DNA of 64,000 nt, taken from positions 62,001 to 126,000 of the forward strand of contig JADKDR010000007.1 of NCBI GenBank assembly GCA_016714535.1, written 5' to 3'. The DNA comes from Bacteroidota bacterium (GTDB lineage Bacteria; Bacteroidota; Bacteroidia; AKYH767-A; OLB10). Numbering within the stretch: the stretch's first letter is position 1; every line of letters begins with the position of its first letter. The notes beneath the pieces were generated by a model, which was not told where the DNA came from, did no database searches, and was given only the letters and a program-made list of their open reading frames with translations. Position numbers and translations under genes: made by a program. Of the stretch, positions 8,291-16,480 are shown one piece after another.

Positions 8291-9587
8291 ATGGAGCCTA
8301 TACATATATATGCCAAGCAGCAAAGCAGCAGGTTAACGTATATTGCCGATTACTTTTTTACTACCCTACTACCATTCGAAAAAATTATTTTTTATACCCA
8401 TATCGATTCCTTTCAAGCAGCTCAGGGTATTAAACTTAATTACTCAAACCAAAACATCAGTGATGTTTTGCAAATAATACCCCATACCATTTTATTTGAA
8501 GATGCCATTGCCCCTCAATCTTTTAAGGTAGAAAAGTGGAATGGAATGAAAGCATTTTTTAAAACAGGCAATGACTCATTGCCATTCGATTTGTTAGCTG
8601 CATCCTTTTACTTAATTACTCGCTACGAAGAATACTTGCCTTTCGAAGCTGATGCGCATCAACGATTTCCGGCCAACCAATCGTTGGCTTACCGCGAGAA
8701 CTTCTTACATCTTCCATTAATACAATATTATGCAAACATATTGTACAGCAACCTTGCAGCAAAACACAACCTACCTCCTACTCCTGATAAAACAGTAATT
8801 AATTCTCCCGGAATAGATGTAGATAATGCGTATGCCTATCTGCATAAAGGCGCTACGCGAACATTGGGCGGTATAGGAAAAGATATGTTGAAGTTTGATT
8901 TTGCAAATCTGGCACATCGTATAAGGTCCTTGTTAACAAACAAGGATCCATATGACACCTATGAGTTTATACTGCGCAGTTGCAAAGAACAAAGCGTAAC
9001 GCCTACTTTTTTTCTAATGACCGCTAATCAGGGAACCTATGATCGCAACCTGCCACATACCAATGCAACGTATATAAAACTAATACAGCAACTGAGTTTG
9101 CAAGCAACAACCGGTTTGCATCCGGGATACACGAGTGACGAATTACAAATACTGAAAACCGAAACTGCCCGATTAGAAGAAATAACAGGTGCAAGCATTG
9201 TAAATTCGCGACAGCATTTTGAAAATAAAATTTCCATCAACCTATAACAACCTCATAAGTTGTGGTATACAAAACGATTACAGCATGGGCTATGCAGATG
9301 CCTGTGGTTTTAGGGCATCAACTGCCGTTCCATTTTATTTTTTCGATTTAGAAAAAAATACGGAGACCGAACTCCTTGTTCACCCCATTGCCTATATGGA
9401 TGCAACATTTGTATTCTATCAAAAAAAACCTCCTGCTCAGGCATGGCACGAAATAAATAATCTGCACATGGAAGTAAAGAAATTTGGAGGATTGTTTCAC
9501 TACATCTGGCACAACGAAACAGTAAATGATCAGGGAATGTGGAAAGGCTGGCAACAAATTTTTCTTAAAACCCTGCAACTGAAATGA
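8291..9587 (+). CDS. Polysaccharide deacetylase family protein, one frameshift
   Basis: Two overlapping frames form one gene: an extra T in the T4 run at 9217-9220 breaks it. Removing one base gives a 431-residue protein whose junction reads ...SRQHLKIKFPSTYNNL... The N-terminal half (about 1-135, with LLAASFYLITRYEEYLPF) matches the DUF7033-like domain that precedes NodB-type deacetylases in Bacteroidota. The C-terminal half holds the NodB barrel, with SPGIDVDNAY near residue 172 as motif 1, TGLHPGYTS near 275 as motif 2 (His), and DYSMGYADACGFRASTAVPFYFFDL towards the end. Such enzymes remove N- or O-acetyl groups from surface polysaccharides. It starts four bases after wecB and overlaps the next gene by ATGA. 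Confidence 0.82.
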
Positions 9588-10495
9588 ACATTACGTATGT
9601 AACACATAGTGAAATTGATATGGTTAAATGGGACCTTGCTATTGGCCGCGCGGTTAATGGTAATATGTATGGGCTATCATGCTATCTGAATACGGTATGC
9701 CCCGGGTGGGATGCGTTGGTAGCAGACGATTACAAGATAATTATGCCTTTACCGCATCGCAAAAAGCTGGGGTTCCATTATCTATTTCCTCCCTTCTTTA
9801 TTCAGCAATTGGGAATATATGGAGACGAAAAATTATCGGTACAAACCATAAACTCGTTTCTGCATGCAATACCGGCCAAGTTTAAATTAATTGAATTGTA
9901 TTTAAATCATGCCAATGCAACTGATGATTCATCGTTTCAGATAAAATCTAACAATAACTATATACTAAGGCTAAACGAAAGTTACGATGCGCTTGCAAAG
10001 ACGTTTGGCACCAACCACAAGCGTAACCTAAAAGATGCAAATGCAGAATTACAAATAGCCTTATTGCAAGATGCTGATGCCCTTATTCAATTATTCAGAG
10101 AAAATAAAGGGAAAGAGGTAAAACAATTTACAACAAAAGAATACCAATTACTTAAACAATTGATAACAACTTGCCAGGGGCAAGTTGTTATAAAAATACA
10201 TGGTGTTACCTTACATAACTTGTTGGTGGCAGGTTGCATTACGTTGGAATTCAACAACCGGATTGTTTTTTTATTTTCGGCAGTAGCACCGGCAGGGCGC
10301 ACTAGTAAGGCCATGTTTAAACTTGTAAATCATCTGATACAAATCAATTGTAACAGCCAAAAGATTTTAGATTTTGAAGGAAGTAATAATACCTCACTGG
10401 CCTCATTTTACAAAGGCTTTGGGAGTGAGTTGCAACCCTATTTGTTTGTTAGAAAAAATTTATTGCCCCGAGCAATTAAATGGTTGAAAGAATAA
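9584..10495 (+). CDS. FemAB/GNAT-like acyltransferase
   Basis: A 303-residue protein with the FemAB-like pattern: paired GNAT-type folds, an LRLNESYDALAKTFGTNHKRNLKDA segment (about 127-151, the NHKRN-K helix seen in FemAB/pep-cyc-TH-N relatives), and a late strand ILDFEGSNNTSLASFYKGFGSEL (about 265-287) typical of the C-terminal GNAT domain. FemAB proteins transfer amino acids from aminoacyl-tRNA to wall precursors; relatives in polysaccharide loci may acylate sugars. The ATG overlaps the stop codon of the deacetylase gene (ATGA), so translation is probably coupled. The precise donor and acceptor are unknown. Confidence 0.7.
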   Translation: MNITYVTHSEIDMVKWDLAIGRAVNGNMYGLSCYLNTVCPGWDALVADDYKIIMPLPHRKKLGFHYLFPPFFIQQLGIYGDEKLSVQTINSFLHAIPAKFKLIELYLNHANATDDSSFQIKSNNNYILRLNESYDALAKTFGTNHKRNLKDANAELQIALLQDADALIQLFRENKGKEVKQFTTKEYQLLKQLITTCQGQVVIKIHGVTLHNLLVAGCITLEFNNRIVFLFSAVAPAGRTSKAMFKLVNHLIQINCNSQKILDFEGSNNTSLASFYKGFGSELQPYLFVRKNLLPRAIKWLKE

Positions 10496-11010
10496 AGGTT
10501 GTTTGTGACCGCGCATGTTATTGATTACAACTAAGATGTCCTGCACTTTTTAATCCTTCATGTTAATTTTCACAATTAACCCTATCACTTCATTTCGTTC
10601 TGTTTTACATCATTTGCTTTTATGGTGTTAGTTGATAATATGAAAAGAAGAATTGTCGAAAACGAAATGATTTTTGTTTGGCTGACCCTGTAAACACGTA
10701 TATACTTAGTAGTAAAAACGTGTATGCAATTTTACATCAAGTGCCTTGTTTTGTAAATGCCTTATATCTTATTATGTTGATGATGCAATGCTAAATATAC
10801 GGATTTATTTTACTGTTATTGATTGAAACCAAGAAACTATCGAGGTGCGAAATGTTAATTGCCACATGCGATTTGTTGGTGAGTATCCTTTGCTATTAAC
10901 TTTCTTAAACCGCCAAATGCCTATTGCTTTTGCAAAATAGATTGTTAGGTAGAAAACCCTCTATTGGCGTACTACACAGCCAACAATGAACAGCAACAAC
11001 TAAATTTATT
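10496..11010. other. Gene-free stretch upstream of upp
   Basis: About 510 bases with stop codons in all frames. It holds a 10-bp perfect inverted repeat (TCATTTCGTT at 10590-10599 and AACGAAATGA at 10661-10670). Two similar short words, AACACGTATA and AACGTGTATG, lie near 10695 and 10718. No RNA gene was recognised. Confidence 0.5.
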
Positions 11011-11040
11011 TTGAAACCCACCTTAAGAATTTTAGATTTG
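11011..11040 (+). promoter_or_regulatory. Bacteroidota sigma-A promoter of upp
   Basis: TTG (11011-11013), 19 bases, TAGATTTG (11033-11040): an exact match to TTG-N19-TAnnTTTG, 30 bases before the upp start codon. Confidence 0.75.
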
Positions 11041-11069
11041 CACAAATAAACACTAAAGCATTTTTTATC

Positions 11070-11717
11070 ATGCTTCACCATCTAAGCGATTCCAATAGTA
11101 TACTTAATCATTTTGTAGCAGAACTCAGGGATGTAACCATACAAAAAGACCGCATGCGATTTAGACGAAATCTGGAACGCATTGGCGAAGTAGCGGCAAT
11201 GGAAATAAGCAAGACGTTACTTTATAAACCAGAAGAAGTTACCACGCCATTAGGTATAGCCAACACACATCTGTTAAAAGAAATTCCTTTACTGGCAACC
11301 ATCCTACGCGCGGGATTGCCTTTGCATCAGGGATTGCTTAATTATTTTGATGGGGCAGATTGCGCTTACATCTCGGCATACCGCAGGCATCATAAAGATG
11401 GCAGTTTTGATATACACCTGGAGTACATATCCTCGCCACCAATACAAGATAGGATACTTATACTTAGCGATCCTATGTTGGCAACAGGGCAGTCGCTTGT
11501 GCTTACCTATAAGGCATTGCTTGAATTAGGGATTCCAAAGCATACCCATATTGTTACTGCTATAGCCAGCAAAGAGGGGCTTGCACATGTGCAAGCTAAT
11601 ATGCCTGAAAATATTACCATTTGGGCAGCGGCAATTGATGAGGAGCTAACCTCAAAGTCATACATAGTGCCGGGCCTTGGCGATGCAGGCGATCTTGCGT
11701 TTGGCCAAAAAGTTTAA
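11070..11717 (+). CDS. upp: Uracil phosphoribosyltransferase
   Basis: Salvage enzyme that makes UMP from uracil and PRPP in the cytoplasm. At 215 residues it has the normal length. The PRPP-binding loop is LILSDPMLATGQS (about 130-142), where most homologues have VDPMLATGGS. The uracil-binding C-terminal signature YIVPGLGDAGDLAFG is present (about 198-212), as is the ILRAGLPLHQGLL segment (about 78-90). It has its own consensus promoter and is followed after six bases by a membrane-protein gene and then a HAD nucleotidase, which fits a pyrimidine-salvage operon. Confidence 0.95.
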   Translation: MLHHLSDSNSILNHFVAELRDVTIQKDRMRFRRNLERIGEVAAMEISKTLLYKPEEVTTPLGIANTHLLKEIPLLATILRAGLPLHQGLLNYFDGADCAYISAYRRHHKDGSFDIHLEYISSPPIQDRILILSDPMLATGQSLVLTYKALLELGIPKHTHIVTAIASKEGLAHVQANMPENITIWAAAIDEELTSKSYIVPGLGDAGDLAFGQKV

Positions 11718-11723
11718 CCCTAC

Positions 11724-12293
11724 ATGCAAAAACTGATAAAGATACTGGCAGTAATCTTGCTGAGCAGTGTAAAATTTGTGGCAGGACCACCATTTGCTTA
11801 TTACAATGACAGTTACGAATTCCATTTTTTTGAATCGATTTTTTACTGTGTGTTGGGAGGCATGCTTGGTGTATTTGTTTTTGTAAACTTTAGCAAGCCA
11901 ATTTTCAAACTGTGGGAACGCATCAGGCAACTGTTTAAAAATAAAAACACCACCCCATTCTTTGATGAGCCAACAATTGATCTGGAAGGGCAAGTAAAAA
12001 TACAATACAAGGATGGGGGTTATATGGTAAAACATAAGCGGATATTTACCCCTCGAAACCGCAGGATTGTGAAGCTATGGACCAAATACGGCCTGGCCGG
12101 CATAGCCCTTTTAACACCGGTATTAATCAGCATTCCCATTGGTAGTATACTTGCAGCACGCTATGTGCATAATAAGAAAAAAATTTACCTGTATATGTTT
12201 TGTGCTATTTTGTTTTGGTCGCTTGCAATGACCGGTGTATTTGAACTGCTGCAAATTTCTCATCCGCAGGAAATAAAAAAAGTATTTGAATAA
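11724..12293 (+). CDS. Small multi-pass membrane protein, function unknown
   Basis: 189 residues with hydrophobic segments at about 5-20, 39-57, 124-146 and 155-172, so probably three to four membrane spans. The segment LAGIALLTPVLISIPIGSILAARYVH resembles the membrane core of the small multidrug-export / COG2426 family, but much of the protein is different and I do not assert transport. It lies between upp and a HAD nucleotidase; its TAA overlaps the next ATG by one base (TAATG), so the three genes are probably co-translated. Confidence 0.6.
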   Translation: MQKLIKILAVILLSSVKFVAGPPFAYYNDSYEFHFFESIFYCVLGGMLGVFVFVNFSKPIFKLWERIRQLFKNKNTTPFFDEPTIDLEGQVKIQYKDGGYMVKHKRIFTPRNRRIVKLWTKYGLAGIALLTPVLISIPIGSILAARYVHNKKKIYLYMFCAILFWSLAMTGVFELLQISHPQEIKKVFE

Positions 12294-12996
12294 TGGAAAC
12301 AACATTACCTATGACTCATATATTTTTTGATCTTGATCACACCCTCTGGGATTTTGACACCAACTCGAGAATTACCATGCTCGAGATGTTTGATATTTTT
12401 CAATTAGAAAAGTGGTACCATCATTTGACGATTTTTTTTCTTTGTATAAAAAAATAAATTATCGCATGTGGGATGAGTATGAAAAGGGAATAATTAGCAA
12501 AGAGCAAATTCGCTTCGAAAGATTTAAACAAACATTCGATTACTTTAGCAAGTTGCATGCTTTGGATATAGAAGCAATAGCTTCCTATTACACAGCCCAC
12601 TGCCCGCAAAAAGGAGCCTTAATGGATGGTGCTGTTGAAATACTTGAATACCTTAATGGCAAAGGATATCAGCTGCATTTAATTACCAATGGTTTCAAAG
12701 AAGTACAATTTATAAAAATAAACGGTTGCAATATTGGAGGATACTTTAAGGAGATAATCATTAGTGAAATGGTTGGCGTGATGAAACCGGATAAACGCAT
12801 TTTTGATTATGCATTAAGTGCTGCCAAAGGTGCTTCGCGCGAAAGTATTATGATTGGCGACAGCCTATATGCGGATATTGGTGGCGCTATGAATGCGGGT
12901 TTGAAGGCTATTTATTTTAATCCGGAAAAAAATGAACATACCGCTACACCTACCTACGAAATTTTTCACTTACTGCAACTAAAGCAATATTTTTAA
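12293..12996 (+). CDS. HAD-family nucleotidase (YjjG-like), one frameshift
   Basis: The gene starts at ATG 12293 with the nucleophile motif HIFFDLDHTLWDFD (DxDxT, about residues 9-22). It then breaks at the A4 run 12408-12411, where one A appears to be missing; adding it joins ...FQLEK to VVPSFDDFFSLYKK... and gives 234 residues. Motif II (LHLITNG), the lysine of motif III (GVMKPDKRIF) and motif IV (IMIGDSLYADIGGAMNAG) are intact. The sequence is closest to the YjjG type, which dephosphorylates pyrimidine nucleoside monophosphates including non-canonical ones. Its place in an operon with uracil phosphoribosyltransferase agrees with a pyrimidine nucleotide role. Confidence 0.82.
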
Positions 12997-13007
12997 AATT
13001 ACATAAT

Positions 13008-13457
13008 TTATTCATGCGCTGGCACAGCATCAATGTATTCAAAGGCATTATCATTTACTTTAAGACAATAATGCTCCATACCGTTGGTGATGATGATGTA
13101 CTTTACTTTTAAAGTTAAATGATAATTGAGTGCCTGATAAATGGTTTCTTCATTAAGTGTTGTTTCATACGACTTACACTCAACCAACAACCATGGAGTA
13201 CCGGTGCTGCTATAAACCAGTATATCGCTGCGCTTGGCTAACGAATTTACAAGTAATCCTTTTTCTACACTGATCAATCCTTTGGGATACCCACATTGAT
13301 TGATGAGGAAAGAAATAAAATGTTGGCGCACCCACTCTTCGTTAGTCAACAGGATGTCCTTCTTACGAATATCATCAAAAATAAAAACATCATCGCCCGC
13401 CCTGCTAAGCTGAGGTTGTATAGGAGGAAGGTTTAACTCGACAAGGTCAATGGTCAT
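13008..13457 (-). CDS. Stand-alone HsdR N-terminal-like (PD-(D/E)xK) protein
   Basis: 149 residues matching the type I restriction HsdR N-terminal domain (HSDR_N_2) with nothing else attached. The nuclease-fold signature is visible: RSDILVYS supplies Asp78, and WLLVECKS supplies Glu93-x-Lys95; the conserved preceding helix has EEWVRQHFISFLI. In type I systems this domain cuts DNA, but here no helicase, methyltransferase or specificity gene is nearby, so a restriction role is not supported. Many Bacteroidota carry this small protein in housekeeping surroundings. It is the last gene of a three-gene minus-strand operon, nine bases after the DUF2807 gene. Confidence 0.8.
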   Translation of the reverse strand: MTIDLVELNLPPIQPQLSRAGDDVFIFDDIRKKDILLTNEEWVRQHFISFLINQCGYPKGLISVEKGLLVNSLAKRSDILVYSSTGTPWLLVECKSYETTLNEETIYQALNYHLTLKVKYIIITNGMEHYCLKVNDNAFEYIDAVPAHE

Positions 13458-13466
13458 GTTCTGATT

Positions 13467-14225
13467 TTATTTTTTAATTACCTGACCGGTATGAAAGTTT
13501 TTTACTTCGAGCACAGCGGGATTGCCGGTATAGTAGACGTTTCCTTTCCATCTGGTTTCGGCAACAAGTTTTTGATCTACCCAAACAGAGCAATCGTTTT
13601 GGCTTCGCAGGTCTACTTGCGAATTGATGGTTTGGAGGGCAGCGGCATCTACCCAACCCAGCCCGGCACTGTATATATAACTCTCCTTAACCTTTCCGCT
13701 AACTACCAAATCGGACGAGCCGGTATGCAACTTGAGAAAACTGTAGTTTGCTTCCAGTTTCAAGTCAAATTTTTCGGTGCCATTATAGCACTCAAGCAAA
13801 AAGGTATCGGCCATCAGCGTATTGGAACATATAAGGTCACCGTTAGCAGTTGAAAATACCGAATTCAATTTTGTAAAATGCAACTCTACATTAAACGCAT
13901 TCTTAAAACTTCGTACCCAATTACAACGGTTGTCATTTATGATTACCAAATCTCCATTGGCATCAAGGTAGGTTTTTACTTTTTCGATAAGATTTTCGCC
14001 TGCAGTAACCAATGCATAATTTACAGTATCCTGCACCAAATAAACAGTTACAGTGCGGTCAATTATAATTTTTGAAAATGGAGGCAAACTGCGCTGCTCG
14101 ATAATTTCCTTACCTGTACCAATAAAGCAATCGTGGTTGTTTTCTTTTTTACACGCACCAAACATTGCCATGGCCGCAACAAGTATGCCCATTGCATTTA
14201 AAACATTCTTACAAAATGAATTCAT
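13467..14225 (-). CDS. DUF2807 (head-GIN) lipoprotein
   Basis: 252 residues. The N terminus is a lipoprotein signal (hydrophobic 10-23, lipobox MFGAC with Cys25), then a Lys/Glu-rich linker. The body fits DUF2807, a beta-helix-like 'head GIN' domain: FSKIIIDRTVTVYLVQD near 50-66, and repeated short beta units ending LEVKNFHTG. Such proteins are anchored in the envelope; their function is unknown, with adhesion or anti-sigma association proposed for some. It sits between the VWA protein and the HsdR-N-like protein, with spacings of five and nine bases. Confidence 0.8.
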   Translation of the reverse strand: MNSFCKNVLNAMGILVAAMAMFGACKKENNHDCFIGTGKEIIEQRSLPPFSKIIIDRTVTVYLVQDTVNYALVTAGENLIEKVKTYLDANGDLVIINDNRCNWVRSFKNAFNVELHFTKLNSVFSTANGDLICSNTLMADTFLLECYNGTEKFDLKLEANYSFLKLHTGSSDLVVSGKVKESYIYSAGLGWVDAAALQTINSQVDLRSQNDCSVWVDQKLVAETRWKGNVYYTGNPAVLEVKNFHTGQVIKK

Positions 14226-14230
14226 GGGTC

Positions 14231-15326
14231 TTATCGAACTTTCTTTTTGCGGTTACGTTCATAATCTTCAAATACAAACTCTCCCAAATTATTGAGCGAG
14301 CTATAATAAGCTTTGCCATTATTGATGCGCGTAAACTCACGTACAAACTGCTGAAGGTATGGGTCGCTAGCAATCATAAAGGTGGTAACCGGAATTCTGT
14401 TTTTTCTGCATTGGGCAGCAAAATTATAGGTGCGGTTTAATATCTGACGATCGAGGCCAAAGCTATTTTTATAAACTTTGTTTCCAATAAACATGGCGGT
14501 TGGTTTGCCATCGGTAATCATAAAAATTTGCTTGTTACTTGTTTTACGCCTGCGCAAAATGTTTGCTGCCAATTCCAATCCAGCAATGGTATTGGTATGA
14601 TAGGGCCCTACGGTTAAATAAGGAATATCCTTTAATGCAATGGGCCATGCCTCATCTCCAAATACAATTATATCTAACGTATCTTTTGGATATTTTATAC
14701 TGATCAATTCGGCCAAAGCCATAGCTACCTTCTTGGCAGGTGTAATGCGATCTTCACCATACAAAATCATGGAATGTGATATATCAATCATAAGCACGGT
14801 ACTTGTTTGCGACTTGTGCTCCATTTCCTGAATTTCTATATCGTCTTCGGTAAGTTTAAACTCATCAATACCATGATTAATTTGGGCATTGTGAATGCTG
14901 TTGGTAAAATTGATTTGATTGATGCTGTCGCCAAAAACAAATGGCCGCGAATCTGAAGTTTGTTCATCGCCCTGACCTGAATAAAAAGTTTTATGATTAC
15001 CATTGTTGCCCTTACGCAGTTTTCCAAAAATTTCTTCCAATGCCTTTTTACGTATGCTACGCTCGCTTTTTTTGAAGTAAGCTCAAACACCTTATCGTTA
15101 GCTGAATCTTTTATGTATCCATTATCCTTTAGGTCTTTAATAAAATCTGACATGCCATACTCAGGGTTGTAAACTTATGCTCGCGGTCAAGCTCGGTCAT
15201 CCACTGCAATGCTTCGTTTGCATCGCCAGCAGTATAATTCAGCAACTCCATAAATAACTTTAAAAGACGATCGAAAGCACTGCCTTCTTCTCCGGGAACA
15301 AATTTTGCAAATCGTAATCCTAACAT
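14231..15326 (-). CDS. VWA-domain protein, two frameshifts
   Basis: Three overlapping frames make one 365-residue protein when one base is restored at each of two runs: the T7 at 15068-15074 and the GGG at 15164-15166 (plus-strand coordinates). The repaired N-terminal part reads ...GEEGSAFDRLLKLFMELLNYTAGDANEALQW... then ...EYGMSDFIKDL... and ...SERSIRKKALEEIFGKL. The C-terminal von Willebrand factor A domain has the metal-ion site DISHS (VLMIDISHSMI) and a later ITDGKPTA aspartate. The whole length is a family conserved across Bacteroidota, presumably cytoplasmic (no signal peptide). It begins a minus-strand operon with the DUF2807 lipoprotein and HsdR-N-like protein. Confidence 0.82.
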
Positions 15327-15430
15327 TGACCTAACATTTTTATGTAAAAGTATTTATTCTATATCATTGTGCAATAGGCGCAATTGTTAATACAAATTAA
15401 CAATTCAATTTAATGGATTTAAGCCTATAA

Positions 15431-15471
15431 ATAAATTCATGGACTTTTAAACCCATGAATAAATTCATGGG
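15431..15471. repeat. Palindromic REP-like element with a direct half-repeat
   Basis: CCCATGAAT-AA-ATTCATGGG (15452-15471) is a perfect 9-bp stem with a 2-base loop. The word ATAAATTCATGG occurs both inside it (15459-15470) and 28 bases upstream (15431-15442). It lies in the 218-base space between two minus-strand genes. It has no T tail, so it is not a classical terminator. Confidence 0.65.
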
Positions 15472-15544
15472 CTATTCAATTCAAAGGCAACTCGATCTAA
15501 TAGATTTAGGTAAACAAATAGTTGTGGACATGAGTTTGCTGAAG

Positions 15545-16465
15545 TTAAAACTTTAACCAATGAACACGGGTTTTTGAATTTTGAAATTCGATAGCTGGCA
15601 AGGGTACTTTTATAAAAGACAAAATATACAAAGATGTCTTTAGCCACTTCTTACGTGTTTTAATTTTATTCAGGTTAATGTCGGGCGACAAATAAAATTT
15701 TCTCTGTCTTTCGTTATTATCAATTAAGCAACCACCGTCAACAAAAACATTATGCCGAGCACCTGTCATTGCTGTTGCTCCATAACCTACCGCCACATTA
15801 AGCCATTGAGGAAACGTTGATGATGGTCTTAAAAAATCAGAAATATTCGCACTAAGCCAATACGTTTGACCATTGTAATCTTTTAATAACTGTTGCGTAA
15901 AACTGCTGCCTAATAACGATGGACGACAACCTGCATAAGGCGAAGGCGAAAACGAAAATTTCACATCGATTCGTGTTTCATTCCATAACAATTGTTGTCC
16001 GGCAAATAATAGTGCCCCTGAGGTATTGGCAATCATATCTCCGGCACTAAAGCCCCAACCCGATGAGAAGCCATCCATTATTTCGATTGCTGTAAAAAAA
16101 GTCATAGCAGAGGTTGTGCCAAGTAAAACCGATTTTCCATTGCTTGCTCCATAATATGAATACAGGCTGTAATTAAATTTGGAGAGATAATATACCGAAC
16201 CAATATGTCCTATTTTATCCATTTGCATCCATTCGGCATTATCATTAAAAAAACGAAATGATGTACTCTGATAATCTTTGTACCACAGTTGATGTAAGCC
16301 AACTAATGCTGCGCTATATGCAGCCGTTGAAACAAGTGTAACACGGTGCTGTTGCTTAATAAGTTTTGTGGAGTCTTGCTGTGCCATACTTGTATGGCAC
16401 CATATCATTATTGACAAAAATGCCCATAAACTAATTATTAATTTATGGGCAACGTATATGGTCAT
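15545..16465 (-). CDS. DUF2279 family membrane-associated protein
   Basis: 306 residues with an N-terminal signal or anchor (about 8-28). The conserved DUF2279 core is visible: a helix containing AAYSAALVGLHQLWYKDY, then FRFFNDNAEWMQMDKIGHIGSVYYLSKF (about 71-98) and EIMDGFSSGWGFSAGDMIANTSGALLFAGQQLLW (about 127-160). E. coli YfiM is a short relative. The function is unknown; the pattern of aromatic, small-residue helices suggests an envelope protein with several membrane-embedded helices and a C-terminal beta-rich part. It starts 15 bases after the phosphohexomutase stop codon, so the two are likely co-transcribed. Confidence 0.8.
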   Translation of the reverse strand: MTIYVAHKLIISLWAFLSIMIWCHTSMAQQDSTKLIKQQHRVTLVSTAAYSAALVGLHQLWYKDYQSTSFRFFNDNAEWMQMDKIGHIGSVYYLSKFNYSLYSYYGASNGKSVLLGTTSAMTFFTAIEIMDGFSSGWGFSAGDMIANTSGALLFAGQQLLWNETRIDVKFSFSPSPYAGCRPSLLGSSFTQQLLKDYNGQTYWLSANISDFLRPSSTFPQWLNVAVGYGATAMTGARHNVFVDGGCLIDNNERQRKFYLSPDINLNKIKTRKKWLKTSLYILSFIKVPLPAIEFQNSKTRVHWLKF

Positions 16466-16480
16466 GGTATATAAGAAGGA

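Noticed and set aside
8291..9587. Programmed frameshift in the deacetylase gene
   Set aside because: There is no slippery heptamer plus downstream structure, and similar breaks occur in other unrelated genes of the window, so an error is simpler.
13008..13457. Type I restriction system
   Set aside because: Only an HsdR N-terminal-like domain is present; there are no hsdM, hsdS or helicase genes nearby.
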